Assembly: GCF_024722015.1 (NCBI RefSeq)
Contig: NZ_JANQBD010000033.1
Coordinates: 33,613 to 97,612, forward strand
Length of the DNA: 64,000 bases
Direction of reading: 5' to 3'
From: Paenibacillus radicis (ex Xue et al. 2023)
GTDB taxonomy: Bacteria; Bacillota; Bacilli; Paenibacillales; NBRC-103111
Shown here piece by piece: positions 25,822 through 35,756 of the stretch (position 1 is the stretch's first letter; each line of letters starts with the position of its first letter). The position numbers and the translations under genes are program-made. The notes below the pieces were generated by a model. That model saw nothing but the letters and a program-made list of their open reading frames with translations. It did no database searches and had not been told where the DNA came from.

Positions 25822-27192
25822 TCATATGAACTGATGAAGCGGTATGTCCTTCCATTCCATGCAAATTCGAACGATATCCTCCTCCACCAGCTCTGAGCCG
25901 GTCTGCACCTCAATAAGCTCCATATCGGTTATGGCCAAGATGCTGTGCTTGGTCCCCTCTGGAATGCGGACTACATCCCCCGCCTTTACCTGGTACAAAT
26001 TATCATTGATAACAATATCTGCAACTCCGCTAATGATGGTCCATATTTCACTTCGTTTATAGTGAAGCTGGTAACTTATATTTTTACCTGCACATACCAG
26101 AATCCGTTTGGTCAGAACTTCGTTACCTTCCTTATACTTGATATAATCCACGACACGGTAACGCCCCCATCTCCGCTCCTCATACATCGGCCTTTGTTGA
26201 ATATGATTCATCACTTCCTTGATTCTCGGACTTTCCGCTTTGGAAGTGACCAGTATACCGTCCGGGCTCGCAGCCACTACCACATCGTTCATGCCGATTA
26301 CGGTTACCGGAATGTCCAGCTCATTGATCAGATGTGTATTGACGGAATCCTCCGTAATAATTCCCGTCCCGATTCTTGTGCAGCTCATCTCCTCCGTCAA
26401 CGTATTCCAGGTACCTAGATCCTTCCAGAATCCGTGATAGGGAAGTACTACCACATTATCTTCCTTCTCTACAACCTCGTAATCGAAGCTGATTTTGGGC
26501 AGATGTTTATACTGCTTGAGCATTTCCTCGTACTGGATCGGAAGCCCTTTCTCAACCAGCACATTAATCAAGTAGTCGAGACGGAATCCGAATACCCCGC
26601 AATTCCATAGAGCATTGCGCTTGATTAGAGCTTCGGCTTGTGCACGATCCGGTTTTTCCCTAAAGTGGCTGACTCGAAATAAATCAGAGTCCGCAGCATA
26701 AGGCTCAGAGGGAACGATATAGCCATATTTCTCGGAAGGGGCGCTCGGAACCACACCAATTAGCGCCAGGTTCGCATCCGTTTCTTGAAGAACCTGTTCC
26801 AATTGCTGGATGGCTTCGAAGAAGGCTTCATCCACATATGGATCAACTGGCAGGATCGTGATAACGGTATTAAGCGGAACGCTCGACATGGAGTACAAAT
26901 AAGTAGCCGTGAGTGCAATAGCTGCGAAAGTATCTCTTCTTTCGGGCTCGACAATAATGGGAACCTCATTCCCAAGCTGGCTAGTTATCATTTCCATCTG
27001 AGAGCGGTTTGTGGCCACATAAGCGGAGCCTCCCAAACCAGCATTATTTAACTGCCTCCATACTCTTTGCACCATCGATTCCATTTCCTGGTTCGGATTC
27101 TGGAGTATTTTCAAAAATTGCTTGGATCTTGAATCGTTGGACAACGGCCACAGCCGCTTGCCTGAACCTCCAGATAGTAGGACCAGCTTCAT
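25822..27192 (-). CDS. manC: Mannose-1-phosphate guanylyltransferase with C-terminal cupin
   Basis: 456 aa from the ATG at 27192, which follows GGGAGAG; in-frame upstream codons run into the preceding gene and were discarded. The nucleotidyltransferase signature GGSGKRLWPLS and PSAPSEKYGYI identify the GDP-mannose-forming enzyme. The last 110 residues are a cupin of the type-II mannose-6-phosphate isomerase fold (GDVVRIPEGTKHSI). Its first metal-site segment reads LHYKRSE where many bifunctional enzymes have paired His, so isomerase activity is doubtful. It is the last gene of the operon and supplies GDP-mannose for the exopolysaccharide. Confidence 0.9.
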   Translation of the reverse strand: MKLVLLSGGSGKRLWPLSNDSRSKQFLKILQNPNQEMESMVQRVWRQLNNAGLGGSAYVATNRSQMEMITSQLGNEVPIIVEPERRDTFAAIALTATYLYSMSSVPLNTVITILPVDPYVDEAFFEAIQQLEQVLQETDANLALIGVVPSAPSEKYGYIVPSEPYAADSDLFRVSHFREKPDRAQAEALIKRNALWNCGVFGFRLDYLINVLVEKGLPIQYEEMLKQYKHLPKISFDYEVVEKEDNVVVLPYHGFWKDLGTWNTLTEEMSCTRIGTGIITEDSVNTHLINELDIPVTVIGMNDVVVAASPDGILVTSKAESPRIKEVMNHIQQRPMYEERRWGRYRVVDYIKYKEGNEVLTKRILVCAGKNISYQLHYKRSEIWTIISGVADIVINDNLYQVKAGDVVRIPEGTKHSILAITDMELIEVQTGSELVEEDIVRICMEWKDIPLHQFI

Positions 27193-27232
27193 GAATATCA
27201 CTCTCCCAATGGTTATGAATAGTTCATCCTTG

Positions 27233-28561
27233 TCAGACACTAACCTGTGAACGGAATGCCGCGATCGGTTCGGGTCTTCCCACCGAATAATAATGCAGCC
27301 CCGCTCCTTCGATCTGCTCTTTGGCATATACATTTCTGCCATCTATAAGAATGGGCTGAGCCATCTGGTAAATTAACTGTGACAATGAAATCTCCTTGAA
27401 TTCCTGCCAATCGGTCAGCAAGCACACGGCATCAGCATTTATGGATGCTTCCAGAGCATTACCACACCATTGAATAGATGGGTGATCGTAGCGCTCTCTG
27501 AACTTGCCCATAGCCACAGGATCGTAGAGCTTCAGCTTCGCTCCCATGTTGATCAAGGCTTCAACAATTTCGAGCGAAGGGGCCTCGCGGATATCATCTG
27601 TGTTCGGTTTGAACGATAACCCCCATATCCCGATCACCGTGTCATGCAGCTGCCCAAGCGACTCCTTCAGCTTCTCAATTACTTTGTATCTTTGCGCTTT
27701 ATTAACCTCCACAACTGACTTTAGAAGCTGAAACTCATAATTAACATTACCCGCAATCTGGATTAATGCTTTGGTGTCTTTAGGAAAACATGATCCCCCG
27801 TAACCGATTCCGGCATTCAAGAATGAAGGGCCGATTCTGGGGTCTTTACCCATCCCTTGAGCGACCTCCGTCACATCGGCGCCTACTTTTTCGCAAATAT
27901 TCGATATTTCATTAATAAATGATATTTTCGTTGCCAGGAATGCGTTGGAAGCATATTTAATCATTTCCGCACTGCGAATATCCGTAACGAAGATCTGGTC
28001 CGTGAAGCTGCTGTGCAGCTCGACCATGGCCGCTTCCAGCTCCCTGTTATCCAGTCCTATAACAATTCGGTCGGGATGAAGCGTGTCTTGAATGGCTGAG
28101 CCCTCCCGTAGAAACTCCGGAATGGAAACAATATCGAAAGGAACCTCCGTATGCTGCGCTATGATACGGCGTATTTTCTCGTTTGTTCCGACGGGAACGG
28201 TGCTTTTGGTGGCAACGATTTTTCGCCCGCTCATAGCTCTGCCTATTTCTGCTGCCGCTTGCTCAATATACTGCAAATCAGCTTCTCCACTTGGCAGAGA
28301 GGGCGTTCCGACCGCTATAATGATGAGCTCGGAATGCCGCACTGCCTGGATCAAATTGGATGAGAATTCCAATCGTCCGGCTTGTACATTGCGCTCCATG
28401 AATGTTTCGATTCCTGGCTCATAGATGGGGGAAACCAGATTCTGTAAGGCGGCAATTTTATTTATATCCTGATCGACACAAATAACATGATTGCCCATTT
28501 CCGCGAAGCATATGCCCGAAACTAGACCGACATACCCGGTTCCGATTACAGCGATATCCAT
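27233..28561 (-). CDS. ugd: UDP-glucose 6-dehydrogenase
   Basis: 442 aa from the ATG at 28561. The N-terminal Rossmann motif is GTGYVGLVSG. The catalytic Cys258 is in GYGGSCFPKD, and the central helix carries SNAFLATKISFINE. It oxidises UDP-glucose, made by the GalU of the same operon, to UDP-glucuronate using NAD. This predicts a glucuronic-acid-containing, acidic polymer. It lies four bases from the preceding glycosyltransferase gene and 40 bases from manC. Confidence 0.93.
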   Translation of the reverse strand: MDIAVIGTGYVGLVSGICFAEMGNHVICVDQDINKIAALQNLVSPIYEPGIETFMERNVQAGRLEFSSNLIQAVRHSELIIIAVGTPSLPSGEADLQYIEQAAAEIGRAMSGRKIVATKSTVPVGTNEKIRRIIAQHTEVPFDIVSIPEFLREGSAIQDTLHPDRIVIGLDNRELEAAMVELHSSFTDQIFVTDIRSAEMIKYASNAFLATKISFINEISNICEKVGADVTEVAQGMGKDPRIGPSFLNAGIGYGGSCFPKDTKALIQIAGNVNYEFQLLKSVVEVNKAQRYKVIEKLKESLGQLHDTVIGIWGLSFKPNTDDIREAPSLEIVEALINMGAKLKLYDPVAMGKFRERYDHPSIQWCGNALEASINADAVCLLTDWQEFKEISLSQLIYQMAQPILIDGRNVYAKEQIEGAGLHYYSVGRPEPIAAFRSQVSV

Positions 28562-28565
28562 TCTG

Positions 28566-29666
28566 TCACCGTCCCTCTCTGAATTTTTCATAAGCTTTGC
28601 CAATATAATTTTTGAAATTTTCCATAAATGCCTTCTCATCGAACTTTCGAGCATGGTTGACGATCTGCCGTACATCCCAATCGTGGTTTTCGACTTCGTT
28701 GATAGCTGCATTCAGATCATGGATTTCCTGCCGTTTGAAGAAAATACCGTTCAGCCTCGGCCTGATGGTATCGAGTGCGCCTCCGGACTGAAAAGCGATA
28801 ACGGGTCTTCCAGCAGCGTTCGCTTCAAGCGGGGTAATGCCGAAATCCTCCTCGCCGGGAAAAATCAACGCTCTGCATTGCGCCATCAGTTCTGTAACCA
28901 CTCCATCCTCCAGTCTCCCGAGAAAGCTTACATTTGGTTTAGCCAGCTGCCGCAGTCGTTCAAGATCGGGCCCTTCTCCTACGATATATAGGGGAAGTCC
29001 GTTGCGGCTGAATGTCTCCACAGCCAAATCAATCCGCTTATAGGATACGAGCCGGGAAACAATCAAATAGTAATTCCCAATCGTCGTGGAGCTATGAAAC
29101 CGCGATGTATTGATTGGAGGAAAAATAACGTCGGAGTCTCGATGATAATAAGTTTGAATTCTGTTTTTCACAACGGATGAATTCGCCACGAATTGATTAA
29201 CGTTCTTTGACGTCCTTTGATCCCAAGCTTTAAGCTGCCGCATATAAATCTTCAAAAGCTGCTTCAACACATTGGATTTGGACTGTCTTTGCATATAAGT
29301 GTCATAATCCCATGCAAATCGCATTGGCGTATGGCAATAGCAGAGATGGAATGTCTCCTTGGGCACTTGAATGCTCTTCATGAATGCGCTGCTGGAGCTA
29401 AGCACCATATCAAATTCACGGAAGTCAAAATCCCGGATCGCAAAGGGGTAAAGAGGAAGCATTCCCTTGAAGTTATTTATCCCTCCAGGCATTTTCTGAA
29501 GCCAGGATGCACGGATATCCGCATCCTTAAGTGCGTCAAGCAGCCGGTTGCTGCTAAAAACCGTGGTGAAAATAGGCGCCTGCGGAAACATATGATGAAA
29601 GACCTCAACGACTCTTTCGGCACCACCCATTTGAATCAAATAATCATGCGCTATTGCTATTTTCAT
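28566..29666 (-). CDS. Glycosyltransferase, family 4 type
   Basis: 366 aa from the ATG at 29666, nine bases after AAGGA; an ATG three codons earlier sits directly on that site. GT-B fold: acceptor-side motifs GGAERVVEVF and CHTPMRFAWDYD, then the nucleotide-sugar site FPGEEDFGITPLEANAAGRPVI. The CHTPMR segment recalls the WbaZ group of mannosyltransferases, so use of GDP-mannose is a reasonable guess given the adjacent manC. It is cytoplasmic or peripheral to the membrane. Confidence 0.85.
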   Translation of the reverse strand: MKIAIAHDYLIQMGGAERVVEVFHHMFPQAPIFTTVFSSNRLLDALKDADIRASWLQKMPGGINNFKGMLPLYPFAIRDFDFREFDMVLSSSSAFMKSIQVPKETFHLCYCHTPMRFAWDYDTYMQRQSKSNVLKQLLKIYMRQLKAWDQRTSKNVNQFVANSSVVKNRIQTYYHRDSDVIFPPINTSRFHSSTTIGNYYLIVSRLVSYKRIDLAVETFSRNGLPLYIVGEGPDLERLRQLAKPNVSFLGRLEDGVVTELMAQCRALIFPGEEDFGITPLEANAAGRPVIAFQSGGALDTIRPRLNGIFFKRQEIHDLNAAINEVENHDWDVRQIVNHARKFDEKAFMENFKNYIGKAYEKFREGR

Positions 29667-29692
29667 TTGATCCATCCTTTTCTACCCATGGT

Positions 29693-30838
29693 TTAGTTAA
29701 TGTTGGAAATCAATCCTTCATAATAGCTTGTAATTTGTATTACGGTTCGCTCAATGACAAAGTGCTCCTGCACCCGTTTCATGCCATGCTCACTCATCCT
29801 GCGTCTCTCCCCGGGATTGCCCAGCAGCGTACGGATTGATCGGGCAAGCAGCGCCGGATCTCCAGGTGTAATAAGCAGCCCCGTTTCGCCGTGTACGACT
29901 ATTTCGGTTGGTCCGCCCTCATTCGAGGCAATTACCGGCAGTCCGGCTGCCATTCCTTCAACGATCACTTGCCCGAACGGCTCAGGTGTAATCGATGTAT
30001 GGACGAGGAGATCCGCTTGCTGCATCAATTCCTGAATATTATCCACATGACCCAGCAAAGTGACATTCGTCAGCCCGTATACATCGATTTGCCGAAGCAG
30101 TTCCTCCTTATAAACGTCCTCGCCAAAGAGTGCATCGCCAGCCAACCAGAACTGGACATGCTGGTCCGGCAAGAACGACTTGGCCGCTTCCAGTAAAATA
30201 TGCTGGCCCTTCCATTCCGCCAGACGTCCGACCAACAAAACAGTGAACTTTTGCTTCAGCACCGTCACGTTGGATGCAGGGTTAATGGCGTTGGCGAAGG
30301 AAGAATATACGACCAATGTTTTCTTCGATTTCGGCAGCTTCAAGGCATTCAAGGTGGAATTGGAATTAGCAATGATTCCGTTAGGCAGTATGCGGGACAT
30401 TAGTCTGATGGCCTTCGCTACAACCGGCTTCAAATAGGGTTCACCGATATAGTCCCTTATGTGCCAAATTAACGGAATTCTCGCTATTTTCGCGGCAACC
30501 GCACCGTAAATTGCTGACTTCAAAGAATTTGTATGAACGCAAACCACCTGCTCCTCCTTCAAAATCCGGGCAAGCCTTCTCCCGTAAGAGAGCAATTGAA
30601 AAGCTGCGGAGACAATCTGCATATTGACGACATTGCGGTTGCGGTTCCTGACTTTCTCATTCAAGGTGATGACACGAACCTGGATTCCTTGTTCCCTCAG
30701 TCTGTCAGCCAGAACGCCTTCTTCCGCCAAAATGACCAGCGGGTCCACATTGCTGCCCAGATGAGTCAGAATATTATAAAGGGCAACCTCTCCACCGCTC
30801 CATCTTGCGGTATGATCAATGTACGCCACTCTTAACAT
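29693..30838 (-). CDS. Glycosyltransferase, family 4 type
   Basis: About 381 aa. The ATG at 30838 lies ten bases after GGGAGG; two ATG codons just upstream (30844, 30847) are alternatives. N-terminal acceptor motif TARWSGGEVALYNIL; C-terminal donor site SITPEPFGQVIVEGMAAGLPVIA with the usual E-x7-E spacing. It overlaps the upstream glycosyltransferase gene by about 23 bases. It transfers a sugar in assembly of the lipid-linked repeat unit; donor unknown. Confidence 0.85.
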   Translation of the reverse strand: MLRVAYIDHTARWSGGEVALYNILTHLGSNVDPLVILAEEGVLADRLREQGIQVRVITLNEKVRNRNRNVVNMQIVSAAFQLLSYGRRLARILKEEQVVCVHTNSLKSAIYGAVAAKIARIPLIWHIRDYIGEPYLKPVVAKAIRLMSRILPNGIIANSNSTLNALKLPKSKKTLVVYSSFANAINPASNVTVLKQKFTVLLVGRLAEWKGQHILLEAAKSFLPDQHVQFWLAGDALFGEDVYKEELLRQIDVYGLTNVTLLGHVDNIQELMQQADLLVHTSITPEPFGQVIVEGMAAGLPVIASNEGGPTEIVVHGETGLLITPGDPALLARSIRTLLGNPGERRRMSEHGMKRVQEHFVIERTVIQITSYYEGLISNIN

Positions 30839-32081
30839 CCGCATCATGCCTCCCTTTTCCTTGTGCTCGGTGACCATGGAATGTGATCCCGGCAGTGGAT
30901 ACTCCAATTTTTCGATACTTCTCAAGCACGGTTTCAAAAACAGCCTCCACCTGGCTTGTTGCAAGCTCCCAAGTGTAGTTTTCCAGAACGTGGCTCCTGC
31001 ATTGTTCAGCGGTAGGCCACTGCTGCTTATGCTTCAGTAAATGGATGATCCCTGCTGCGATGTCACTGCTGCTCTTGCTCTTGAACAGCAGGTCCGGGCG
31101 AAACTTCTCTAATATTTCCCTGCTTCCCCCAACAGGTGTCGCTGACACGGGAAGTCCTGAGGCCATGGCTTCCACGGTGATCAATCCGAATCCCTCCAAC
31201 GACTGGGTAGGAACTACGAACAAATCAGCAGCCTGATAATATCGGGGAAGATCGTCGTCAGAAACGTAGCCGAGCAATCTGACTTGGCCTTCGAGACCAT
31301 ACTCCGCAATCCGGCTTTCCAATTGTTCCTTTAGCGGTCCCCTCCCTCCTATCAAAAGTACAGCGTCAGGGGCTTGCAGAACGACCTCCTTCCACGCATC
31401 AAGCAGCTGCAGCAAACCCATTCGGTTGACCAGCCTCCTTACCGTCAACACGGCAGTGCAATCTTCCGCTAATGACAGGCTTCTTCTTACTTCCATACGG
31501 TCTGCGGATGGTTGAAACCGCCGTATATCAGCCGCACCTGCAATAATGTGTATCCTTTCCAGCGGAATTCCATATTGCTGGTGCAAAACGTCGCGGAACG
31601 TTTCGCTTAAGACGATGAAAGCATCCGCATGCCTATAAGCTCTCATCTCCATCGATTTAGCGATCCATGCTTTTATGCGATGTGTAATCCTCCCCCCCTC
31701 CGCTCGAATTTCCTCGCTCCAGGGACCATGAAATGCTATGACTACCGGAATATTCCGCTTCTTGGCTTCCTCTGCTGCTCCCAGTCCATAGGGAGCAAAA
31801 TGCGAATAAACGATATCAACCTCTTGTTCCTCCATCAGCTTGGCCGCATAGTTGCGGAACATGCTTCGCCTCTTCCTCAACTTCATTCCGGGATCAGCGA
31901 TGCTGGTAACGAGCATCCCCTCCTTAACCTCCGGTTGATCCACGCTGCATACGAGAGCTTCCAGCGTATTACGGTCAGAAAGGTTTTCACAGATGTTCTT
32001 AAAGTACGTATTCAGCCCACCAGCCTGGGAAGACGGCCAGCCCATCCCGGTAGACAGGATTCGCAGCTTATTGGATGGCAT
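30816..32081 (-). CDS. Glycosyltransferase, family 4 type
   Basis: 421 aa; the ATG at 32081 follows a strong AAAGGAGGG. N-terminal GWPSSQAGGLNTYFKNI and C-terminal PTQSLEGFGLITVEAMASGLPVSATPVGG give a typical GT-B, retaining family 4 enzyme. The tail beyond the catalytic domain is basic and overlaps the next gene. It overlaps the upstream gene by 14 bases. Its likely role is addition of one sugar of the repeat unit at the inner face of the membrane. Confidence 0.86.
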   Translation of the reverse strand: MPSNKLRILSTGMGWPSSQAGGLNTYFKNICENLSDRNTLEALVCSVDQPEVKEGMLVTSIADPGMKLRKRRSMFRNYAAKLMEEQEVDIVYSHFAPYGLGAAEEAKKRNIPVVIAFHGPWSEEIRAEGGRITHRIKAWIAKSMEMRAYRHADAFIVLSETFRDVLHQQYGIPLERIHIIAGAADIRRFQPSADRMEVRRSLSLAEDCTAVLTVRRLVNRMGLLQLLDAWKEVVLQAPDAVLLIGGRGPLKEQLESRIAEYGLEGQVRLLGYVSDDDLPRYYQAADLFVVPTQSLEGFGLITVEAMASGLPVSATPVGGSREILEKFRPDLLFKSKSSSDIAAGIIHLLKHKQQWPTAEQCRSHVLENYTWELATSQVEAVFETVLEKYRKIGVSTAGITFHGHRAQGKGRHDADVKSGVH

Positions 32082-32904
32082 ATTTCTTTCCCTCCTTTAA
32101 CGGCTCTTCTTCATGACGATGTTTTACCTTGCTGTGAACAAGAACACTTTCATAGTGCTTCAAGCAAACCAGAAACTCGTACATCGCCCAGAAGACAGCA
32201 ACGGCAAGACCAGGTATCCCTTTTCTGTACAAGCCCTGAATGATATATTTTTGCAAAAAACGTGCCGGGGGACGGTACAGCAATCGAATCCACCTGAACG
32301 GCTTACCCGCTATAACCGCCTCCTCCGCTTCCAAATCGGTATATTTATTAAATCTGGCAACATGGTCGTTAATGCTTCGGAAACCATAATGCCACAAGGT
32401 CCCTGTTAAGTTCATAACCTGATTGTTGGATACATCCGGTGTTTCATGAACCAGGCTATCTTTATATTGAACGTTATTTCGATTATATAAACGAACCAGC
32501 CGTTCTCCCTTACCCATCCAGCGGCCCAGGAAATCTCCGATTCGAAAGACAGCGTACGCTTTCTTCCCATCCGATAAATCCTTCTTTCTCTCCAGTATGG
32601 ACTTGGCTAAAAGCTCGCTCACCACCTCATCGGTATCGATGACGAATATCCAATCATGCGATGCCCGTTCGCTCCCGTAAATTCGCTGCTTGGCATAGCC
32701 AGGCCAAAGATTCTGATATACCTTGCAGCCTAATTGCTCGGAAACTCGGACCGTACCGTCTTTGCTCCCTCCGTCAACCACGACGATCTCATCGGCGAAA
32801 GCTTTGCAGGAAGCAATAGCGCCGGCAATCCTTGATTCATCATCCTGCGCAATAATGACCGCAGATATGAGATACTTCCCTGCAGAAGCACAATGATCGA
32901 TCAT
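32068..32904 (-). CDS. Glycosyltransferase, family 2 type (WaaE-like)
   Basis: 278 aa from the ATG at 32904, ten bases after AGGAGG. GT-A fold: ISAVIIAQDDESRI, VVDGGSKDGT, and FVIDTDEVVS with its DxD-like metal site. KRWIRLLYRPPARF-like C-terminal text (FRWIRLLYRPPARFLQKY) resembles the WaaE/KdtX-type branch. A membrane-associating stretch near residues 240-258 is likely. It overlaps the next glycosyltransferase by 14 bases. Confidence 0.84.
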   Translation of the reverse strand: MIDHCASAGKYLISAVIIAQDDESRIAGAIASCKAFADEIVVVDGGSKDGTVRVSEQLGCKVYQNLWPGYAKQRIYGSERASHDWIFVIDTDEVVSELLAKSILERKKDLSDGKKAYAVFRIGDFLGRWMGKGERLVRLYNRNNVQYKDSLVHETPDVSNNQVMNLTGTLWHYGFRSINDHVARFNKYTDLEAEEAVIAGKPFRWIRLLYRPPARFLQKYIIQGLYRKGIPGLAVAVFWAMYEFLVCLKHYESVLVHSKVKHRHEEEPLKEGKKYAIQ

Positions 32905-32920
32905 CGGCCTTAATCCTCCT

Positions 32921-34309
32921 TTATTCCCTTGATTCAGCTGATTTGTTGGCTTTATATGAAGATAACGCCGATAATAACCAACGCACATCTTCCCTGGTAA
33001 TGAGCAGCCTTGGAATCTTCATCTTCAAGGTGTATCGTACATTGATAAGTATGAACAGAAATCGGATAAGTACGGACGATAACATCGCAATCCCTGCGCC
33101 GGTAAGACCAAGCTTGGGTACGAGCAGCAGCAGCATCGGAATGACAAGCAGCAATCCAAGACCCTGAAGAATCGTTACAACCTTCGGTTTACCAAGTGCC
33201 ATGAAAGCCTGGGCCAGAACCATCGTTCCACCGGATATGGAAACCTCCAGCAGAAGAAGTCTGAACACGCCAAGCGCCTCCTTAAATTCGTTTCCGTACA
33301 GTAAGGTCAAGACAAAAGGCGCAATGACCATAATGGCTACCGATACCATGATGGCAATGCAAGTACTGATTCGAAATACACGAAACGTCAGCATGACCAC
33401 TTCATCCTTCGGCAAGCCCGAAGCCTTGGGGAACAGCACCGCAATTATTGAAGTCGAGAAGACGTTGACCACCCGCGAGAGGCTGACAGCAACCGCGTAA
33501 AGTCCCAATTGTGCGGGGTTCAGTAACCCAACGATTACGATTTGGTCGATATAATAAGAGAGATTGCCCATCAAATCGTTACCGTATGAGCCGATTCCGT
33601 AAGTGATTAACCGCTTGAAGGTTTGAAGAGCATCCTTCAAGATGATTTGATAAGCTTGAACCAAACGCATGGTCGTCCATATATAGAAAGGAACCGCCGG
33701 AGCCAGATAGGCGACTGCTGATGTGTAAGCATGCATCGTTCCCGACAAGATCAGAATACCCAGGCATGCCAGTGTGCTTAATGGAATCAGAAACCGCAGC
33801 CGGTTGTACAGCTTGTACTCCCCCCTCACCTGCATCATCGCATTGTTGATTTGCGATAATACGATTAAGGGAACAAAGAGCATTGACCATTGTGAGAACA
33901 ACACCACATTAGGAGAGTAAGACCTGAGCCAATAGGGCAGAAACAGGATGCCCGCAGCCATCGCGACTGTCCCCGCAGCCAGTCCCATCCACAATGCAGT
34001 CGTATAAAGCTTGGCAGAATCCTGCATGTTCTTTTTGACGTTGTAAATTAATGCGGAAGGAATACCAAAAGTAAAGCTGAAGGCGAGAAACTGTGACCAT
34101 AACACCATCGCCGTCTGCTCGCCTCGTCCAGTAGGTCCCAGAAAGCGTGCGGTTAATATACCCGTAAGCATATTAACTCCCAATATTAAAATACTGAAAA
34201 GCATCGTTCTGATCGTATTAGCCATATTGCTCTTGCTGGATAATAAAGCTTTGACTAAACCAAATATCGGTCTAATCCGGACTAGCTTCAAGTTGATCGG
34301 CTGCTGCAT
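32921..34309 (-). CDS. wzx: Oligosaccharide flippase, Wzx type
   Basis: 462 aa with about 12-14 predicted membrane helices spread over the whole length. The motif TARFLGPTGRGEQTA near residue 55 is typical of polysaccharide export/MATE-like flippases. The ATG at 34309 follows GGAGG. It overlaps the upstream Wzy-like gene by 38 bases, one of the largest overlaps in the operon. It would move the lipid-linked repeat unit across the membrane. The C-terminal tail is Ser/Lys-rich and cytoplasmic. Confidence 0.86.
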   Translation of the reverse strand: MQQPINLKLVRIRPIFGLVKALLSSKSNMANTIRTMLFSILILGVNMLTGILTARFLGPTGRGEQTAMVLWSQFLAFSFTFGIPSALIYNVKKNMQDSAKLYTTALWMGLAAGTVAMAAGILFLPYWLRSYSPNVVLFSQWSMLFVPLIVLSQINNAMMQVRGEYKLYNRLRFLIPLSTLACLGILILSGTMHAYTSAVAYLAPAVPFYIWTTMRLVQAYQIILKDALQTFKRLITYGIGSYGNDLMGNLSYYIDQIVIVGLLNPAQLGLYAVAVSLSRVVNVFSTSIIAVLFPKASGLPKDEVVMLTFRVFRISTCIAIMVSVAIMVIAPFVLTLLYGNEFKEALGVFRLLLLEVSISGGTMVLAQAFMALGKPKVVTILQGLGLLLVIPMLLLLVPKLGLTGAGIAMLSSVLIRFLFILINVRYTLKMKIPRLLITREDVRWLLSALSSYKANKSAESRE

Positions 34310-35756
34310 CCGGGCTTCTCCTCCCTCCCTGTGTCATGGCTCTGTGCGCCACAATTCCGATACCCACCATTTTCCACAGCAGAAATCCCCTCAAGCCCGT
34401 ATAGCCATTCTCGAACATCAAGCTCGCTATGCTGCCAATTATGGAGGCAACCGCCATACTTCTATAAGATAAGAATCCGGCAATTCCCTCTCTATGTGTG
34501 ATTAGAAATTTGACCAGAAGCGTCAGCGCCCGGAAGAATAAAAAGCCTCCTATAATGCCAAATGTAAGAAAGACGGCGACGAAGCCATTATCGAATATGC
34601 CAAATTCACCTAGCGCGCCCCCATTGTTCAATTTTGTGCCTACTCCTATGCTTCCAAGCCCCAGTCCTTGCGGCTGGCTGAGCATCATAGGAAATACAGT
34701 ATGAAAAAAGTCCAATCGCTCGTTGTAGGAATGGTCGTCCTGGATAGCTGTCATCGTTTCCAGTCTGGCGATTAGAACCTGGGCACCCGGCAGCTTCGGG
34801 ATGATCCAATACATAGCTGTTGCAGCCACCCCAATTTGAGTCAGCAGCTTCCATTTATGCGTCCCCGATGAGAGCATCGTGTAGACGGCAATATCGATGA
34901 ATAGCAGCAGCCATGCCGATCGAACAAGTGTAATGAGCAAACCTACCGCTACCAGCAGGATACCTGCCCATCCCAAGGGACCCCGCCATCTTTTCTCCAA
35001 AATCATCGGTGCAAGCGCAGTTCCGAGAAACATGCCGGCCGGCCCAGGTGAATTGAGCGTAGAAAACACACGTATTTCCAGCGGATAGGGCTTTCCTATC
35101 GAGCTCATTTCCACATGATTCATCCAAAAAGCATCCCAAGGCGGCACAATCATATATTGGACAATTCCATACACAGCAACCAAAATGGCTATATTGGAGA
35201 AAGTGATAAGCAGCCGATCCAGCTCTCTTCTCTCGAAGGGAGCAACGGCGAAATAAGGAATGAGCAGCATGGGAATTAGATAATTGACCAAATCATAAAA
35301 GGTACCCGTCCCATTTTTGGCCAGACCGATTATACATCCATACACTAAAGCCATGAACAGAAAAAGGAGCACCTTGCGAATCGTTGAATCGATCTTGTGC
35401 ACATTGGCGAGCACAGGAATAATAAGAACTGCGCTTGTAAGAAGCGGAGCCAAACTGAGCATCGAGACGGAATGATAGGAACCTGCAAGCCAGTCCTCAA
35501 TTCTTCTTATCTCAGGGCATATAGCCCAGACAAGCAATATATAAGGAACTATTTTGCGCGACTCCAGCAATGCCATGACGAAGGCAGGGAACAAAATCGC
35601 CGACAAGATAGCAATCTCTGTACTGATGTCATGGCTCATGTTCGCGCTGGAAAAGCCAATAATGATAGAAACAAGCAATGCAGCGCATACCCATAAGCCT
35701 GCGACTGCCGCATGATTCGTGAAGGGATATGAGTAAAGCCCTCTTATCGTTCTCAT
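34272..35756 (-). CDS. O-antigen polymerase/ligase family membrane protein (Wzy-like 1)
   Basis: 494 aa, about 12 predicted helices. The large loop around residues 200-360 carries RVFSTLNSPGPAGMFLGTAL, LVRSAWLL and a later ERLDFFHTVFPMMLSQPQGLGLGSIGVG, as in the Wzy_C superfamily. It overlaps the VanZ gene by four bases (ATGA) and the Wzx gene by 38. It probably polymerizes repeat units at the outer face. A second protein of the same superfamily is encoded at 37068-38408, so polymerase versus ligase cannot be told apart. Confidence 0.82.
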   Translation of the reverse strand: MRTIRGLYSYPFTNHAAVAGLWVCAALLVSIIIGFSSANMSHDISTEIAILSAILFPAFVMALLESRKIVPYILLVWAICPEIRRIEDWLAGSYHSVSMLSLAPLLTSAVLIIPVLANVHKIDSTIRKVLLFLFMALVYGCIIGLAKNGTGTFYDLVNYLIPMLLIPYFAVAPFERRELDRLLITFSNIAILVAVYGIVQYMIVPPWDAFWMNHVEMSSIGKPYPLEIRVFSTLNSPGPAGMFLGTALAPMILEKRWRGPLGWAGILLVAVGLLITLVRSAWLLLFIDIAVYTMLSSGTHKWKLLTQIGVAATAMYWIIPKLPGAQVLIARLETMTAIQDDHSYNERLDFFHTVFPMMLSQPQGLGLGSIGVGTKLNNGGALGEFGIFDNGFVAVFLTFGIIGGFLFFRALTLLVKFLITHREGIAGFLSYRSMAVASIIGSIASLMFENGYTGLRGFLLWKMVGIGIVAHRAMTQGGRRSPDAAADQLEASPD